Positions 35,525 through 47,299 of a stretch of DNA of 64,000 nt are shown in pieces. Source of the DNA: Stromatinia cepivora (taxonomy: Eukaryota > Ascomycota > Leotiomycetes > Helotiales > Sclerotiniaceae); contig RCTD01000025.1 of NCBI GenBank assembly GCA_014898415.1, forward strand, positions 967,406 to 1,031,405. The letters run 5' to 3'. Under the pieces are notes generated by a model, which did no database searches, had not been told where the DNA came from, and saw only the letters and a program-made list of their open reading frames with translations. Position 1 is the first letter of the stretch. Each line of letters begins with the position of its first letter. The position numbers were made by a program, and so were the translations under genes.

Positions 35525-38092
35525 TCAATCGATTCTTTTGAAAAAATAAACATACGCGAATTTCTTCATCTCTTCGACATCGTTCGCCTTTACCACTTTC
35601 TCGTCGTTGTAGAGTACCCACGACATTGCTTTATCTTCGGGCATCTTTTTACGAATAAATGCAACGTAGTGACTATATACTCATCAGCCATATTCTTAGC
35701 TATCAATAATTAAAACAACTTACCCTGCATGTATGCTAGATCCTTTGTGGCATATGATAGATTGAAGCTGGAATGCAGCGGGCAACGCGGCACTTCCTGG
35801 AGGAACGCCTTTCGTGACATTGCTGTTGACAACAGTTGCGTCGTCCTCAAACTCGCCCTGATCGTCTGGATGGCTGAACAGCCATTCTACAGCCCGTTCC
35901 ATGTCACCATTAGTTTCTCTCAATGCCTTTCGCGCTTGTGGAGGCCCAAAGCCCATGGCGCCTAACGTCCCGATTTTCTCAGGGTCGATCGTACTGGTTG
36001 TGGCTTCGCCGGAGCTTAAATTTAATGGAGCATCGATGTCTGCATCATCCATGTGTGCGAAGAGCCACTCCATTGCGGCGTTCGCGTCACTGTTCCCAGT
36101 AGCATGCAGGGCTTTCTCGCAACGGTTCACTGGAAATCCCATGGCCTGGAGCTGCTGTACAGCTTCGGCGTTCGCGGAGAATGAAGGCTGACTTGTTGTC
36201 TCATCAGTATCGGGGAGAAGCGATTCTGAAAGTTGCAAACCATGTGACTGATAATCATCTAGGAAGAACTTATCGTCTCCAATAACGACAGGAACGTTGA
36301 CCTTTGTAGGCACCCAATTGATGAGAACAAATCTTCTAGCATTCACAGCGAGAACCTCTGGGAATGTTTGAAAGAGCGATTGCTTGGAGAATCCATCCTT
36401 ACTACCACATGCCGAACAGGTAAGTTCCACGATCTCCTCAGACGTAAAACTGTCTAGACATTCCTTCAAGGTAACAGCTTCGTACTCGTCCGCCTGCTCG
36501 CCGTCTGTGCTGGCGGCTACCTTTACTTTTCTGACTGGCACCGGGATAGATATGTTATCTTGCTCGTCCGTGCGATATCGCACCTTTTTGCAGCCTAAGC
36601 ATTGCAAGCGCTGCTCCATGACGAAGCGAAAGGCTCGTGTGGGATCTTCAAACGAAGCTGTGTGCTGAGAACGTGTGACCAATTTGAAGACATGGAGGAG
36701 AAACTCGAAAGCATCCTGTTGGCGCATGGTTGAGAACTCGGAATGACCCCTGCCAACTAAATATTTCAACATTGAAGGTGCCAACCCCTTCTGATCTGCA
36801 ACACCGCTTGATTTTGATTGATTGATAGTGGGATCTGGAAATGAGTATCTGCCAGATATTAGGCCGTCTGCCAACTTGCGCAACTGCGTCTCCAAGTCTT
36901 GAGCTGGGTCCTCAACGATAGGTAGATCTGTATTTGGTAAAAAATAACGCTTTTGAAATTGGGGCAAATCGAAAAGGCACTGGAGAGCGCTTGCCAAGTA
37001 GCAGCTGTTGCCTAAATTTTTCAACCCTGTAAATCCTTCCCCGAACAACTTCGTCAATTCGTGCCCTTGTTCGTCAGTCATGGAAAACTCCCAACGTAAG
37101 TTTTCATCAACCTGCATCTCCATCAAACTTTTTTCAGTCTTCTCACGTTCAGCGAGCATAATTCCCCAATGGGCAAGATGTTTGCCAAGATCTTCATCGA
37201 TTCGTTCCTCGTCGCACGCATAGCAGTATACATCTGCCGTACCATCAGAAGTAATTGATCCCAGTTTAACCGCGACAGCATGCCTGGTTTGATTTTTATG
37301 CTCTAGTCCATGAGAATGTCCCTTAAGTCCACCAAATTGCGCTCGTCCGCATCCCAGATTACCGCATTGCAAGCAGAGCCACAGGTTCTCTTTCAGATCG
37401 CAAAGAGAACAGTGGCCCAAATCTTGAGACTGTATTTGACGTGCGCTTTCTTGTTGCAAGGTAAGGATATGTTCGCAAGATGTAAACTCTTGCTCCCAAG
37501 CCTTCACTTCTTCCTGTCTTGAAAATGTATTTGCTTTCATTACACCATCCACCACCGCAGATAGTTTACCGGAGGATTCATCGATATCATCGACCGCGCA
37601 TTCATAACAGCGAACATTTGTATGGTACTCGTATCGATCGGCTTCGGTTTCTGCAGCGATGGCTAATCTGGACATCTTTTGAGGGGGCTCATCCCGAACC
37701 ACATGGCGTCTTGTTCTTCGAATATTGAGAACCAAAGGATGGTTTTTGATCGTCTTATGGAGTTGGGAGTGATTCTTATCACCAGTACAACCGCCATTAA
37801 AACAGAACAGGCAAACATCCAAGCCAGTGGAATCATCCTAAACAGAAAAGAAGTTAGAAGTCCTATTCACCAGGAATATTGCCAAGATGAAGGGAGGTAA
37901 TTCTCGCATATAATACTTACTATGGAGTCAAAGCATTGTGTACAATCTTCACGATAGACAGCTTGGCTGGGTCCTGGCGGATGCAGCTCTGAAGAGGGGG
38001 ATGTTAGTTTAAAATAGTAGATGGAGTTGGTAGTATGTTGAATTCCCCGTTGAAGAGAACTTACCAGCTGCATCAACATGCTTGCAGGACAT
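35525..38092 (-). CDS. UBP14: Ubiquitin carboxyl-terminal hydrolase 14 (USP5 type)
   Basis: Deubiquitinase that disassembles free polyubiquitin chains and thereby keeps the proteasome unclogged. Exons 38092-38065, 37988-37921, 37837-35724 and 35672-35525, with introns of 76, 83 and 51 bp, give 785 residues. The N-terminal zinc finger starts MSCKHVDAAELHPPGPSQAV, with CTQCFDS and CLFCFNGGC. The ZnF-UBP that grips the free ubiquitin C-terminus is at about 175-245 (CSLCDLKENLWLCLQCGNLGCGR). The Cys box GLKNLGNSCYLASALQC places the nucleophile at Cys311. Two UBA domains sit at about 588-635 and 650-695 inside the catalytic domain, as in USP5. The His box GSSIHAG + HYVAFIRK spans the last intron, with His738 catalytic, and the C-terminus ends YVYFFKRID. 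Complete and canonical. Confidence 0.96.
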
Positions 38093-39048
38093 TTTTCAAT
38101 CAGAATGTAATTATTTAAATTTTTATGTGAGTAACAACTAGGTAGATACCTACTCGAGTGGTAGGTAGTTATCTTTGAGAGGTAGAGGTTGATGTTAATA
38201 TGGGTAAACTAGTAAGCTGGTAAATACTAGCAGGTAGCTAGCTACTAGGTAGGTAAATAGTAGTAGGTAAGTTCAAAATAGGAAAGCGGGAATGCGGGAT
38301 GTTCCGTTAGCTTTAGTGGGGTAAGTGAAGTGATAGCACTATCAACGCGTATGTAAGCTTTCATGCTTCCAAGGGGTTAAAAAGATCGCGGTGTCACGAG
38401 GCCTTGACTATGTGGGCTTAATTGCGTACTACAGTAATACAGCACCAAGAGCCCATCCCACAGTTTCGCCACCAGTTATTTTATTCCAAAATGAATTTGC
38501 AATTTACTTAACTTGGCTTGGTCCGGTTTTCGCAGGAAGATTACGAATGTTTGATTGGGTAATTGATATTAATTATCTTATCTCCGTATCGGTCTTTTCG
38601 ATTAATGATTATTGTAATTTATTGATTGGTTCGATCTCACCTTGTATCCGTTTCTATGACATAGAAGCCATTTCGATAGGCTTGATATTGGTGGATTGAA
38701 AGCAGAAGCTAAACTTCATTAAGACATTCTTTAGACTCCGAGCTCCGTGAATCCCGCTCATAGTCCATGCTTCTCTTCCTTGCATCCTTGCTCCCACTTA
38801 TTTCTTTATTTCATGAATCAAAAATTCCCATTGATTCATTATCAGATCCACCCCAAATTTATATAACTAAACAATCACAACCTACCAACAATACACAATA
38901 TTAAAACCATACAATACAATCCATACCATCAAATCTCATCAAATTCCTTACTTCACCTCAATCCATATATCATTATATCATCAACGTTTGATTAATACGA
39001 CTTATCTTTCGTCGACCTTTCAATCGCCACTCATCATATACCACAAAA
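38093..39048. other. Divergent promoter, UBP14 / ISU1
   Basis: About 950 bp. Near UBP14 there are many TAGGTA/TACCTA hexamers, some forming a small hairpin (ACCTAC...GTAGGT around 38,148-38,166). Closer to ISU1 the sequence is A/C-rich with CATCA and ATACAAT repeats, as in fungal leaders. A 102-codon plus-strand frame at 38,391 has no family resemblance and is not called. Confidence 0.5.
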
Positions 39049-39707
39049 ATGTTTCGTAGAGCTTTGTTAAATGCACCCCTCGTTGCCGGTAGAGCATTAT
39101 CGACAAACAGTCACTCCGCCACCGGACCTCTATCTGCTCAACTTGCATCACCGTCTTTCGTTGCTGGTCGCAGATCATATCATGAAAAGGTCCTCGATCA
39201 TTATTCGCGGCCGCGAAATGTTGGCAGTATGTCGAAGACAGATACCGATGTAGGAACTGGTTTGGTCGGCGCACCAGCATGTGGCGATGTTATGAAGTTG
39301 CAAATTAGGGTGGATCCAAATACGAATACTATTTCCGATGTGAAATTTAAGACATTTGGTTGTGGTTCGGCCATCGCTTCTTCTTCATACTTGACAGAAC
39401 TGGTTCGAGGAATGACACTTGAGGAGGCCGGTCGAGTGAGAAATACAGAAATTGCAAAGGAGCTATGTCTTCCGCCTGTGAAGCGTAAGTCTACTCAAAT
39501 AATATCTACCCAATTTTATATGCTAATTCTCATACAGTCCATTGCTCTATGCTTGCTGAAGATGCCATCAAATCTGCTATTTCGAATTATTACACCAAGA
39601 ACCCTAAATCACAATCTACCAACCTCGGAGGTACTGGTGCATCCATACCAAAGATTGATGCAGAGACAGTGATGGAACCCGCACAATCTCAGACTGCAAC
39701 AGTCTAA
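39049..39707 (+). CDS. ISU1: Iron-sulfur cluster assembly scaffold ISU1
   Basis: Mitochondrial scaffold on which the Nfs1-Isd11 desulfurase builds [2Fe-2S] clusters before transfer by the Ssq1/Jac1 chaperones. Exons 39049-39484 and 39538-39707 (53 bp intron, CTAAT branch) give 201 residues. The Arg-rich, acid-free start (MFRRALLNAPLVAGRALSTN) predicts a matrix-targeting peptide cleaved before about residue 43 (RRSYHEKVLDHYSRPRNVG). The three cluster-ligating cysteines are Cys78 (GAPACGD), Cys105 (TFGCGSA) and Cys148 (LHCSM), with the partner Asp80. The Hsp70-recognition motif LPPVK is at 141-145, split from KLHCSM by the intron. The C-terminal ~30 residues (Ser/Thr/Ala/Gln) are a longer tail than in yeast, typical of filamentous fungi. 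Confidence 0.96.
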
Positions 39708-41156
39708 AGTTTTGAGAATAAGCGCACTTGGGATATGGAGGTGTTTCTTTTCCGCGTGTATTATGATTGGGAAGGTGTAGTTGTTTGATCGGGCAAAAGC
39801 ATGGACCGGTGATAGGATGTCCAGGATATTGGAGACGCTGAGGATAAGAAGGGCAGAGGCGACTGGTCTGCATGACATTCTCTTGGGTTGTATGCCAAAT
39901 GGGCATTTACCAAATCGTTTATGGGAAATTTGGTTCTCTTCAATCTCGCAGCATACCTAGATACATCAACCAAGTTGAAATGAGTCACAAGATACCAAAG
40001 CTTATGTTCAGCAGCCCCTGCTACTAATTTTTCAGAGTGTAATTTTTCAGAGTGATTGAGCTGATTCCTGATACGTACTGTACCATGCTCATCCTCGTAG
40101 AGCATTAGACGACATCCATAGTATCATAATGGAGCAACAAAGGTGTTCACAAGATCCACGAAGAAGTATGGTAGATATAAATAGGACGAAACTCATTACC
40201 CTACAACCACAAATGATAATTAAGTTTAACAGAATGCCGGTAATATTCAATGGCGGAATAGGCATAACGAAGAAAGGATTGCATGCATACCAGTATTGCC
40301 GGGATATCTACCTACCTGTTCCACAAATGATAAAAGGTCTTGAGGAATACCGAGATTGGGTATTGAAATAATTGTAACAATGCGGAGAAAAAGGTTATGT
40401 ACCAATATTCTGAGAATACTCAATGCTATTACAGATGATACGAAACTTCATGAAATAAAATATTTTACCGATCCGATAGTAGGTATTCAACATTAAGATA
40501 TGTACGGAGGTTGATGGGGTAAGTATTGTAAGATATTTTTTATTCACATATCGCTGTTTTTCCTATCTTTTGATATTGCTTTAAATAATTTGAATAGATA
40601 TTGAATTGTTTTCTTTTCAAATTTCGAATTCCGAAAATCTTGATTGTATTTCGAAGATTTCAATAAAATCTTAATAATTTGATGATTTTGAAGTTTTTAA
40701 AGTTTGTATAATCTTTTTTAATAATTTTAGAATAGATTTTTGAATAAAAAATTAATGATTTTAAATGATTTTAAATGATTTTGAATAAATAATTGAGAAT
40801 TTATAATACTTTAATTATTTAGATTTTACTATACAAATTTTCAATTAATATAATGATATTATTGGTCAAAGTTTTTATCTGTGGAATCAAGCATGGTCAT
40901 TTTTTGGTGTGTCTTACAATACTTACCCCATCAACCTCCGTAGCAGAGAGAGAGAGGTTTGAACTTGAAAACTTGATTTGCCAAGATTCATAAAGAGTTT
41001 AAGCGGGTCCAAAGGCGGTGTGGTTGTTTTTATCTTATCATTTGTTAAGAACTAAATATTATTTTTTTGATGGGAAGCTTCTGGCCATTTGCAACTTTTG
41101 AGAAAATAGGTTTGACTCTTGACTGCGTGAAGCAACCACAATCTCAATTCTTAAAC
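39708..41156. other. ISU1-DBP3 intergenic region with an inserted MITE-like element
   Basis: Contains the ISU1 3' flank, a plus-strand 80-codon frame at 40,129 without recognisable homology, the MITE-like element at 40,503-40,942, and a ~210 bp DBP3 upstream sequence with a short GA run (AGAGAGAGAG near 40,944). Confidence 0.55.
40503..40942. mobile_element. MITE-like element with 31 bp perfect terminal inverted repeats
   Basis: The left end, 40,503-40,533, begins TACGGAGGTTGATGGGGTAA and is the exact reverse complement of 40,912-40,942. The interior (~380 bp) is much more AT-rich than its flanks and carries small ATTTTAAATG-type repeats but no coding frame. If the outer TA is a target duplication, the element proper runs from 40,505 to 40,940 with 29 bp inverted repeats starting CGGAGG, which fits a Tc1/mariner-mobilised MITE. 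It ends about 215 bp before the DBP3 start codon. Nonautonomous status and superfamily are inference from the TA flank and size. Confidence 0.85.
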
Positions 41157-43000
41157 ATGCCGAAACGTACACTGGAAGATACAGAATTGAATCCTGGAGA
41201 TAACGACACCAGGGTTTCCTCCAAGAAAAGTCGCAAAGAAAAGCGAGAAAAGAGATCTAAAGATGCCGAAGAGCCAGCCACAGACTCCACCCCGATTGAT
41301 GTCGAGGTAGAATCAAAGGAAGCTCGCAAGGAAAAAAAACGACTCAAGAAGGCGAAAAGAGCTCAAGAGGCAGAGGGGGAACAATTACCTGAAGGCAATG
41401 CCATTGAGCCGACGTCGGATGCCGATGCTGCTGCGGGTGCGAAAGCTGCTAAAAAAGCCGAAAAGGCGCGATTGAAGGCATTGAAGAGGGAAGGAGAGCA
41501 AGAGAAAGCTGACAGTACCAAATCTACTGATTCTGCAGCTCCTATAAGTGCTGCTCCACAGCAAAATGGGACAACATATACAGAAGATTATAATCTGGCT
41601 GGCTTGCCACAAAGCGAAATAGACTCCTTCTTGACCACAAACTTCATCACCATCACCGATCCATTATCTGCCTCCGCTACTCTAAGACCCCTGATAAAGT
41701 TCGACTACTTACCGATCACCGACCCTACCCAACGAGCTCCATTTAAGGACTTCAAAGCCCCAACTCCTATTCAAGCTGCGGCATGGCCATTTTTGCTGGC
41801 TGGCCGCGATGTAATTGGTGTCGCTGAGACTGGTTCGGGCAAAACGATGGCATTCGCCGTGCCTTGTGTACGTTACATGTCATCTTTACCAAAAAATCAA
41901 AAGAACAAAGGTCCCAGGGCTGTTGTCGTATCGCCGACTCGAGAATTGGCAATGCAGAGTTATGAGCAGATCGTGAAACTTGCTAAAGCGTCTGGGCTCG
42001 AATGTGTCTGTGTATATGGAGGTGTTCCTAAGGATGAACAGATAAGAGCATTGAAAACTGCGGACATCGTCGTTGCCACCCCCGGTCGTCTCAATGATCT
42101 CATCAATCAAGGATGTGCAGACTTGAGCAAAGCTAGATATGTCGTTCTTGATGAAGCTGATCGTATGCTGGATAAAGGTTTTGAGGAAGAAATTAGGAAG
42201 ATTATCAATACCACACCTTCTCTTGGAAAAAGACAGACACTCATGTTCACGGCTACTTGGCCCGAGTCGGTTCGCGAGTTGGCTTCCACCTTCATGACCA
42301 GCCCTGTCAAAATCGCCATTGGCGACAATCCTACTGGAGATCTTCGGGCCAACTCCCGTATCGTGCAGAAAGTTGAGGTTGTGGAACCAAGGGACAAGGA
42401 ATACAGACTCATGCAACTGCTGAAGCAATATCAAAGTGGTAGTCAAAAGGATGACCGAATCCTGGTCTTTTGTTTGTACAAGAAGGAAGCCACAAGAGTG
42501 GAGGGTTTCATCAGACAAAAGGGGTTTCGAGTTGCTGGAATCCATGGTGATTTGAGTCAGGAACAAAGGACAAGAAGTTTGGAGGCTTTCAAGAGTGGCA
42601 ATACTCCAGTTCTGGTGGCCACAGATGTCGCAGCTCGAGGTCTAGATATCCCTGCTGTCAAGCTAGTCATCAACTGCACATTCCCCCTTACCGTGGAAGA
42701 TTATGTGCACCGCATCGGTCGAACTGGTCGAGCTGGTAAAGATGGATTGGCGATTACATTATTCACTGAGCATGACAAGGCTCAGTCTGGCGCGTAAGTA
42801 TAAAATCCCGAACCTCGAATCGACTGGGCACTAACAATTGGCATAGTTTGATCAATGTCCTCAAGGCAGCTAATCAACCAGTTCCTGACGAATTATTGAA
42901 ATTCGGGACCACGGTTAAGAAGAAGGCTCACGACGCGTACGGTGCATTTTTCAAGAATGTTGACACCACCAAAAAAGCAACGAAAATAACATTTGATTAA
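41157..43000 (+). CDS. DBP3: ATP-dependent RNA helicase DBP3
   Basis: Nucleolar DEAD-box helicase needed for pre-rRNA processing in 60S biogenesis. Exons 41157-42793 and 42847-43000 (53 bp intron with CTAAC branch) give 596 residues. A Lys/Glu/Ala-rich nucleolar-type N-terminus (residues 1-120, repeated KEKR and KKAK clusters) precedes the helicase core: Walker A AETGSGKT at 223-230, PTREL near 260, TPGR at 308-311, DEAD at 332-335, FTATW (motif III, TAT instead of SAT as usual in Dbp3) at 364-368, DVAARGLD and [10 protein letters not shown]. The C-terminal tail [20 protein letters not shown] comes from exon 2. The ATG at 41,157 (MPKRTLED) matches the family start; an in-frame ATG at 41,070 would add 29 residues. 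Convergent with RFT1, with only 43 bp between the two stop codons. Confidence 0.95.
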
Positions 43001-43043
43001 GATGCAACAAGCTAGTATAATTGTCTGTTTGAAGAATATAGAT

Positions 43044-44822
43044 TCAACCTTTAATTGTACGGTAACATTCGAGAAGATATTCCTTCTCACTCGTGGTTCT
43101 GTTATGGCGTAATGGTTAGTAGTTTTTAGTTCGGCACTGCAGCTGAGAACTTACAGGAGAATCACAAAAATCACTGCCACCAAACCACATTTGATTATAT
43201 CAACTAAACCACCTGTGAATGATGCTCTCATCTGAGCAAGTGCGGCATACGTAACAACCCCAAGTGATATCGTGCTAGGCCGTGGTAACAAACCCATAAC
43301 CTTGAACTTAGCACCATGGCTTCCGCAGTACGCCAGAATGAAATGACCACACCATGTGATTCGTAAGAGCATGTTAGCCATGTTTGCCAATACAAGGCCC
43401 TCGGCTCCGAGACCCAAGACCCCTAAGAACAGATAAGCAGCACCGCCAAAGCCAGCAGAAAAAGCTGCCATCCACAAAGATTGTCTGTAAACTTCAGCTT
43501 CGGTGGCAACAACCGCTACAAATGCTTCGCACACTCCGTTCAGCGCAAGTAGTGGTATATAGTAACAATACACTGCAAGGACATTGCCGGCTCCAGACGA
43601 CTGCCATCGTGGGCCAGCAATGAAGTTCAGGAGAAGCGGGGCGACGATGGGACCTACGGCAACCACGGCAACTGACAAGATAAGATATATTCGTAGTAGC
43701 CTTTGTAAATCTATACTGGCTTTCTTGGTAGCTTCCTTGGTTGGCTTTCCATCGACGACAGAAAGAAGCTTGCCAAAGTAGTTTCTGGACATTTCCTCGA
43801 TTGGCTGTAAGACTAGACGAGCAACGAGACCTCCATAATTGCTGGCTAGTGCATAGATGCCTTGGGCTGTTTGAGTGGCCATGGATGCTATAAGAAACGT
43901 ATCGCCTTGCGTCAAGACATGTTTCACCATTGATTGTATCATCAAACTCCCTCCTAAAGACAATAGTGGTTTGGAAAAGTAAGAGTAGATATATTCCTTC
44001 TTTTTGCTACCATTAGTTAGCGTCATGAACTGTACCATCAAAGCTAAAGTACCTGTAGATAGGCTTGACCCTCAACGAGAACCCTCCCCGCGACGCAATA
44101 TTCCACACGCCCAAGAAGTACACCAGTAGTATCGAAATAGCATATACTCCCTGACCAATTGCAAATGGCACTACTCCCAACTCTCTTTGATGATGCGCAG
44201 CCCAAACTACAACAGCACAAGTGACAATGCATCTTAATACAGTTGCAATCGACTCAGCAGTAGCTCGAACTTTGAAAGCTGATTTCTGTTGAACCACTAC
44301 GAAGCATGGCTCAGCCAGCAATTCTAGAATCGCTGCCACACTATAGAGTCTCAAAGATTGTCCAAAATATGGCGTTTCAACCACGCCAAATTTCCTGGCA
44401 TGAGCATAGATCCAACCAAATACCACAGTTGATCCCAGTCCAAGAAAAATAGAGATATATGACAAATTCACAATTGCTTGACTTTTGCCAGCAGTCGTTC
44501 GGCTATCCAAATATCTGTCCTTTCTGGAGAGATTCCCATCTTGTTTGGCCTTGTAATCATCATCACTTACGTCTGCCTGACGCTGTATTGCGACACGTAA
44601 ACTCTCTCTGGAGAAGAATAGTACGGTGATGGAGTACACTTCAAGTTGTGTTGACACCGCAAGCAGCTCAGGTGAGAGATACCGGAGAAGTACCTGGTTG
44701 ACGATAAACGTCAGCGCTCGAGACCCGGCTTGTAATGCAATTAAGAGGGACGCTCCGCCGGCAGATGTTGAGAAAAGAGATTTGCCTGCTGGCTTCTCTC
44801 TGATGGGTTCCACGGATGTCAT
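43044..44822 (-). CDS. RFT1: RFT1, ER oligosaccharide-lipid protein
   Basis: Multi-pass ER membrane protein required for N-glycan precursor supply; genetically linked to translocation of Man5GlcNAc2-PP-dolichol, although direct flippase activity is disputed. Exons 44822-44053, 44006-43155 and 43098-43044 with introns of 46 and 56 bp give 558 residues. The N-terminus contains LLIALQAGSRALTFIVNQ and LEVYSITVLFFSRESLRVAI, both family signatures. Exon 2 carries YSYFSKPLLSLGGSLMIQS, GDTFLIASMATQTAQGIYAL and a run of hydrophobic segments consistent with 12-14 membrane helices. The tiny third exon adds TTSEKEYLLECYRTIKG, matching the conserved ELLxCYR tail. It is the last intact gene before the AT-rich block. 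Confidence 0.94.
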
Positions 44823-45169
44823 CGTTGGTCCTGAGAATATCCATCAGTTTTAGGTTGCAATTTATTTTGTACTTTGGTGATACCTATCCACTCTGATTGC
44901 TGATCACATGATGAGAATGATTACAATCGCCAGGAAGAAAATGTTATATATGGACAACGAAATAGATAATATCTAACAATAACTATTATTCTTTTCGAAA
45001 GGGTTTCGCTTTGGCTTATATATATATCTACAGTCAGGGACAGTCAACCACCTACAAAAAAAAATTAAATTAAATAAACTATATATTAAATGAAATAAAC
45101 TATATATTAATCGATAACTTTAACTTTAAATAAATATACGAAAATCTCAAATTGATAATATCTTTTTTA

Positions 45170-45985
45170 ATCTATTATTCTTATAAATATAATATTAAAT
45201 AATAAAGAGTTTATTTTAGATTATTTTTGGGAATTTCGAAATAATATATTTATGGAATTTCAAGAATTATTAATAAATTTATAATAAACTATAAAGAATA
45301 AAAGTATTTTTTTTCTTTTTATTTTATATTAAATAAAAATATTCTTTTTATAACATTTATTTTTTAACACTATATAATAAAAATATCAATAGTTTATATT
45401 AAAATTAACAATTCAAATAAATATAAATATATATTTAATTTATTCTAAAAAGAAAGATTTCTTTGTTTTTATAATAATCATAATTAATATAAAAAATATA
45501 TATTATTCATGAATATAATCAAAATTATATTCAATTTGAATATTTCTTGTATTTCAAAGCTATTTAATTTATATAAATATAAAAATATTATATTTAATAA
45601 AATCTTTTTCCAAATCTTTATAAATAATATTATTATTTTCGATTATAATATCTTCAATTATAAATTATTAACAAAATATAAATTACAAACTTTTCTAAAT
45701 CATTTTAAACTTTTTTTTATAATAATAATTTATATAATTAATAAATAATATTATTATTTCCTCAATTTCGATTATTACTCTTAAAAATATTATTATCAAA
45801 TAAATTATAAATTTATCAATATTATTATATATAATCTATTTTTTATTTAATTTTTTTTAAAAAATAACAGAATATACTTTTGAAATTATCTTCAAAAAAA
45901 ATCTTCTTCAAAAAATCTAAAATATAATATAATTATATTATTATCAATGTCCTTATAAATTTTATAAATATTAATAAATAGTGGT
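45170..45985 (+). repeat. Unknown repeat family, partial copy A
   Basis: Resembles about 60,340-61,250 in the same orientation; for example both contain versions of TTAACAATTCAAATAAATATAA and TTGTATTTCAAAGCTATTTA. Similarity fades near 45,985, where unrelated AT-rich sequence begins. Edges are approximate because both copies are heavily mutated. Confidence 0.6.
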
Positions 45986-46495
45986 AATAATAATATTGAT
46001 TTATATCTAACAAATATAAGCTTAAAACTTATACTCTAGGATTTCTCGAAGGATATAAAAATATATTAAACTAAAAATATTTAAATTAATAATTATTTTA
46101 GAAAGTATTTCTAATTTATAATAAATTCTAAGAAACCATTTGAATATGATTTTTCTATTTCATTTAAAATAAATATACATTTTTTGGAATTATATTTTCT
46201 TTAAATATAAAAAAAGAATAATAAAAAGATCTATTTAAGTATTAAAAATTAATGAAATATCAAAAATATTGAATTAGAAAAGAAAAAAAAGAAAATAATT
46301 AATAATTAAATACTAATTATAAATTTCAATTAAAGAATTAAATAAAAGAAAAGAGAATTCAAAATAAAAATATATAATTTCATGAAAAGCAAATATTGAT
46401 ATAGAAATTAATAATATTTAAGAATTTAAAGAATTCGAATGATTTTTTTATTAAATAAAATAAATAATCTAGATTTTTAATTATTGAAAATAAAA

Positions 46496-46678
46496 GAATA
46501 TGTAGCGTATGCGCTACAAGGCAACGGATGCAACGTAGATTACACCGCAGGTACCATCTATACAACGTAGGGTGCACTGCAGGCGCCACCTGTACAACTC
46601 ACTCCTTAAATAGTATAGTATATAGAATAAGAATGAGATAGCTTTTATAACCTTTACAAAATATATCTATACAGAATA
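46496..46678. mobile_element. Solo LTR (173 bp) with 5 bp target duplication GAATA
   Basis: The element is 46,501-46,673, starts TGTAGCG and ends TATACA, and is flanked on both sides by GAATA (46,496-46,500 and 46,674-46,678). The first 18 bases form a hairpin (TGTAGCG, loop TATG, CGCTACA). Two imperfect 32 bp tandem units beginning CAACGTAG follow (about 46,530-46,595). The 5' two-thirds have normal GC content with CpG sites intact, unlike everything around it; the last third is A/T-rich and promoter-like. The TGT...ACA ends and 5 bp duplication point to an LTR retroelement; copia or TRIM type is a guess. Confidence 0.8.
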
Positions 46679-47299
46679 AACAACCCAAATAGTTATTTAT
46701 TAAAGGATCTTTGAATTTTGATATAATAAATAATATATAAAAGAATTTTATTTTGTTTATATAAATATTTGAAATTGATATTTTTGTATTCGAATTTTTG
46801 ATAATATTATATATAATTTTTATAAAAAGATTTAATAATTAATAATTTATAAAAATATTATTATAATAAATCAAATTCCAAAAAAATTTGATTTTGTAAT
46901 TGAGATTTCATTTATAATAATTTATAAATAATTTAATATTATATCTGGATTATTAGATCTATTAAATACTGAAATAAAGATTTTTAAAAATGAAATTAAA
47001 TCTATTAATAATAAATTCGAAATTAAAATCGAAATTATAAATATTTTTTAGAATATCAAAATTAATTAGTCTATTCATTATTTTGTTATTCTTTATATTT
47101 GAATATTCTAATAATTGTTATACTCGAATATCATATATTTATATAATATTCTATAATATAAAAAGTTTATTAAAATAATTCCGAAATATTTTTTCTAAAA
47201 TATCAAATTATCGATATACTATTGATATAAAATTAAATCTATTTCACATTAATATTCACTAATATTTTAATTATATATTAAAAATCTCTTCAAATTTTA

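Noticed and set aside
38391..38699. 102-codon plus-strand frame between UBP14 and ISU1
   Set aside because: No family resemblance, non-protein-like composition and location within a divergent promoter.
46501..46518. Hairpin TGTAGCG-TATG-CGCTACA as a terminator or small RNA
   Set aside because: It is the very end of an LTR-like unit with target duplications, which explains it better.
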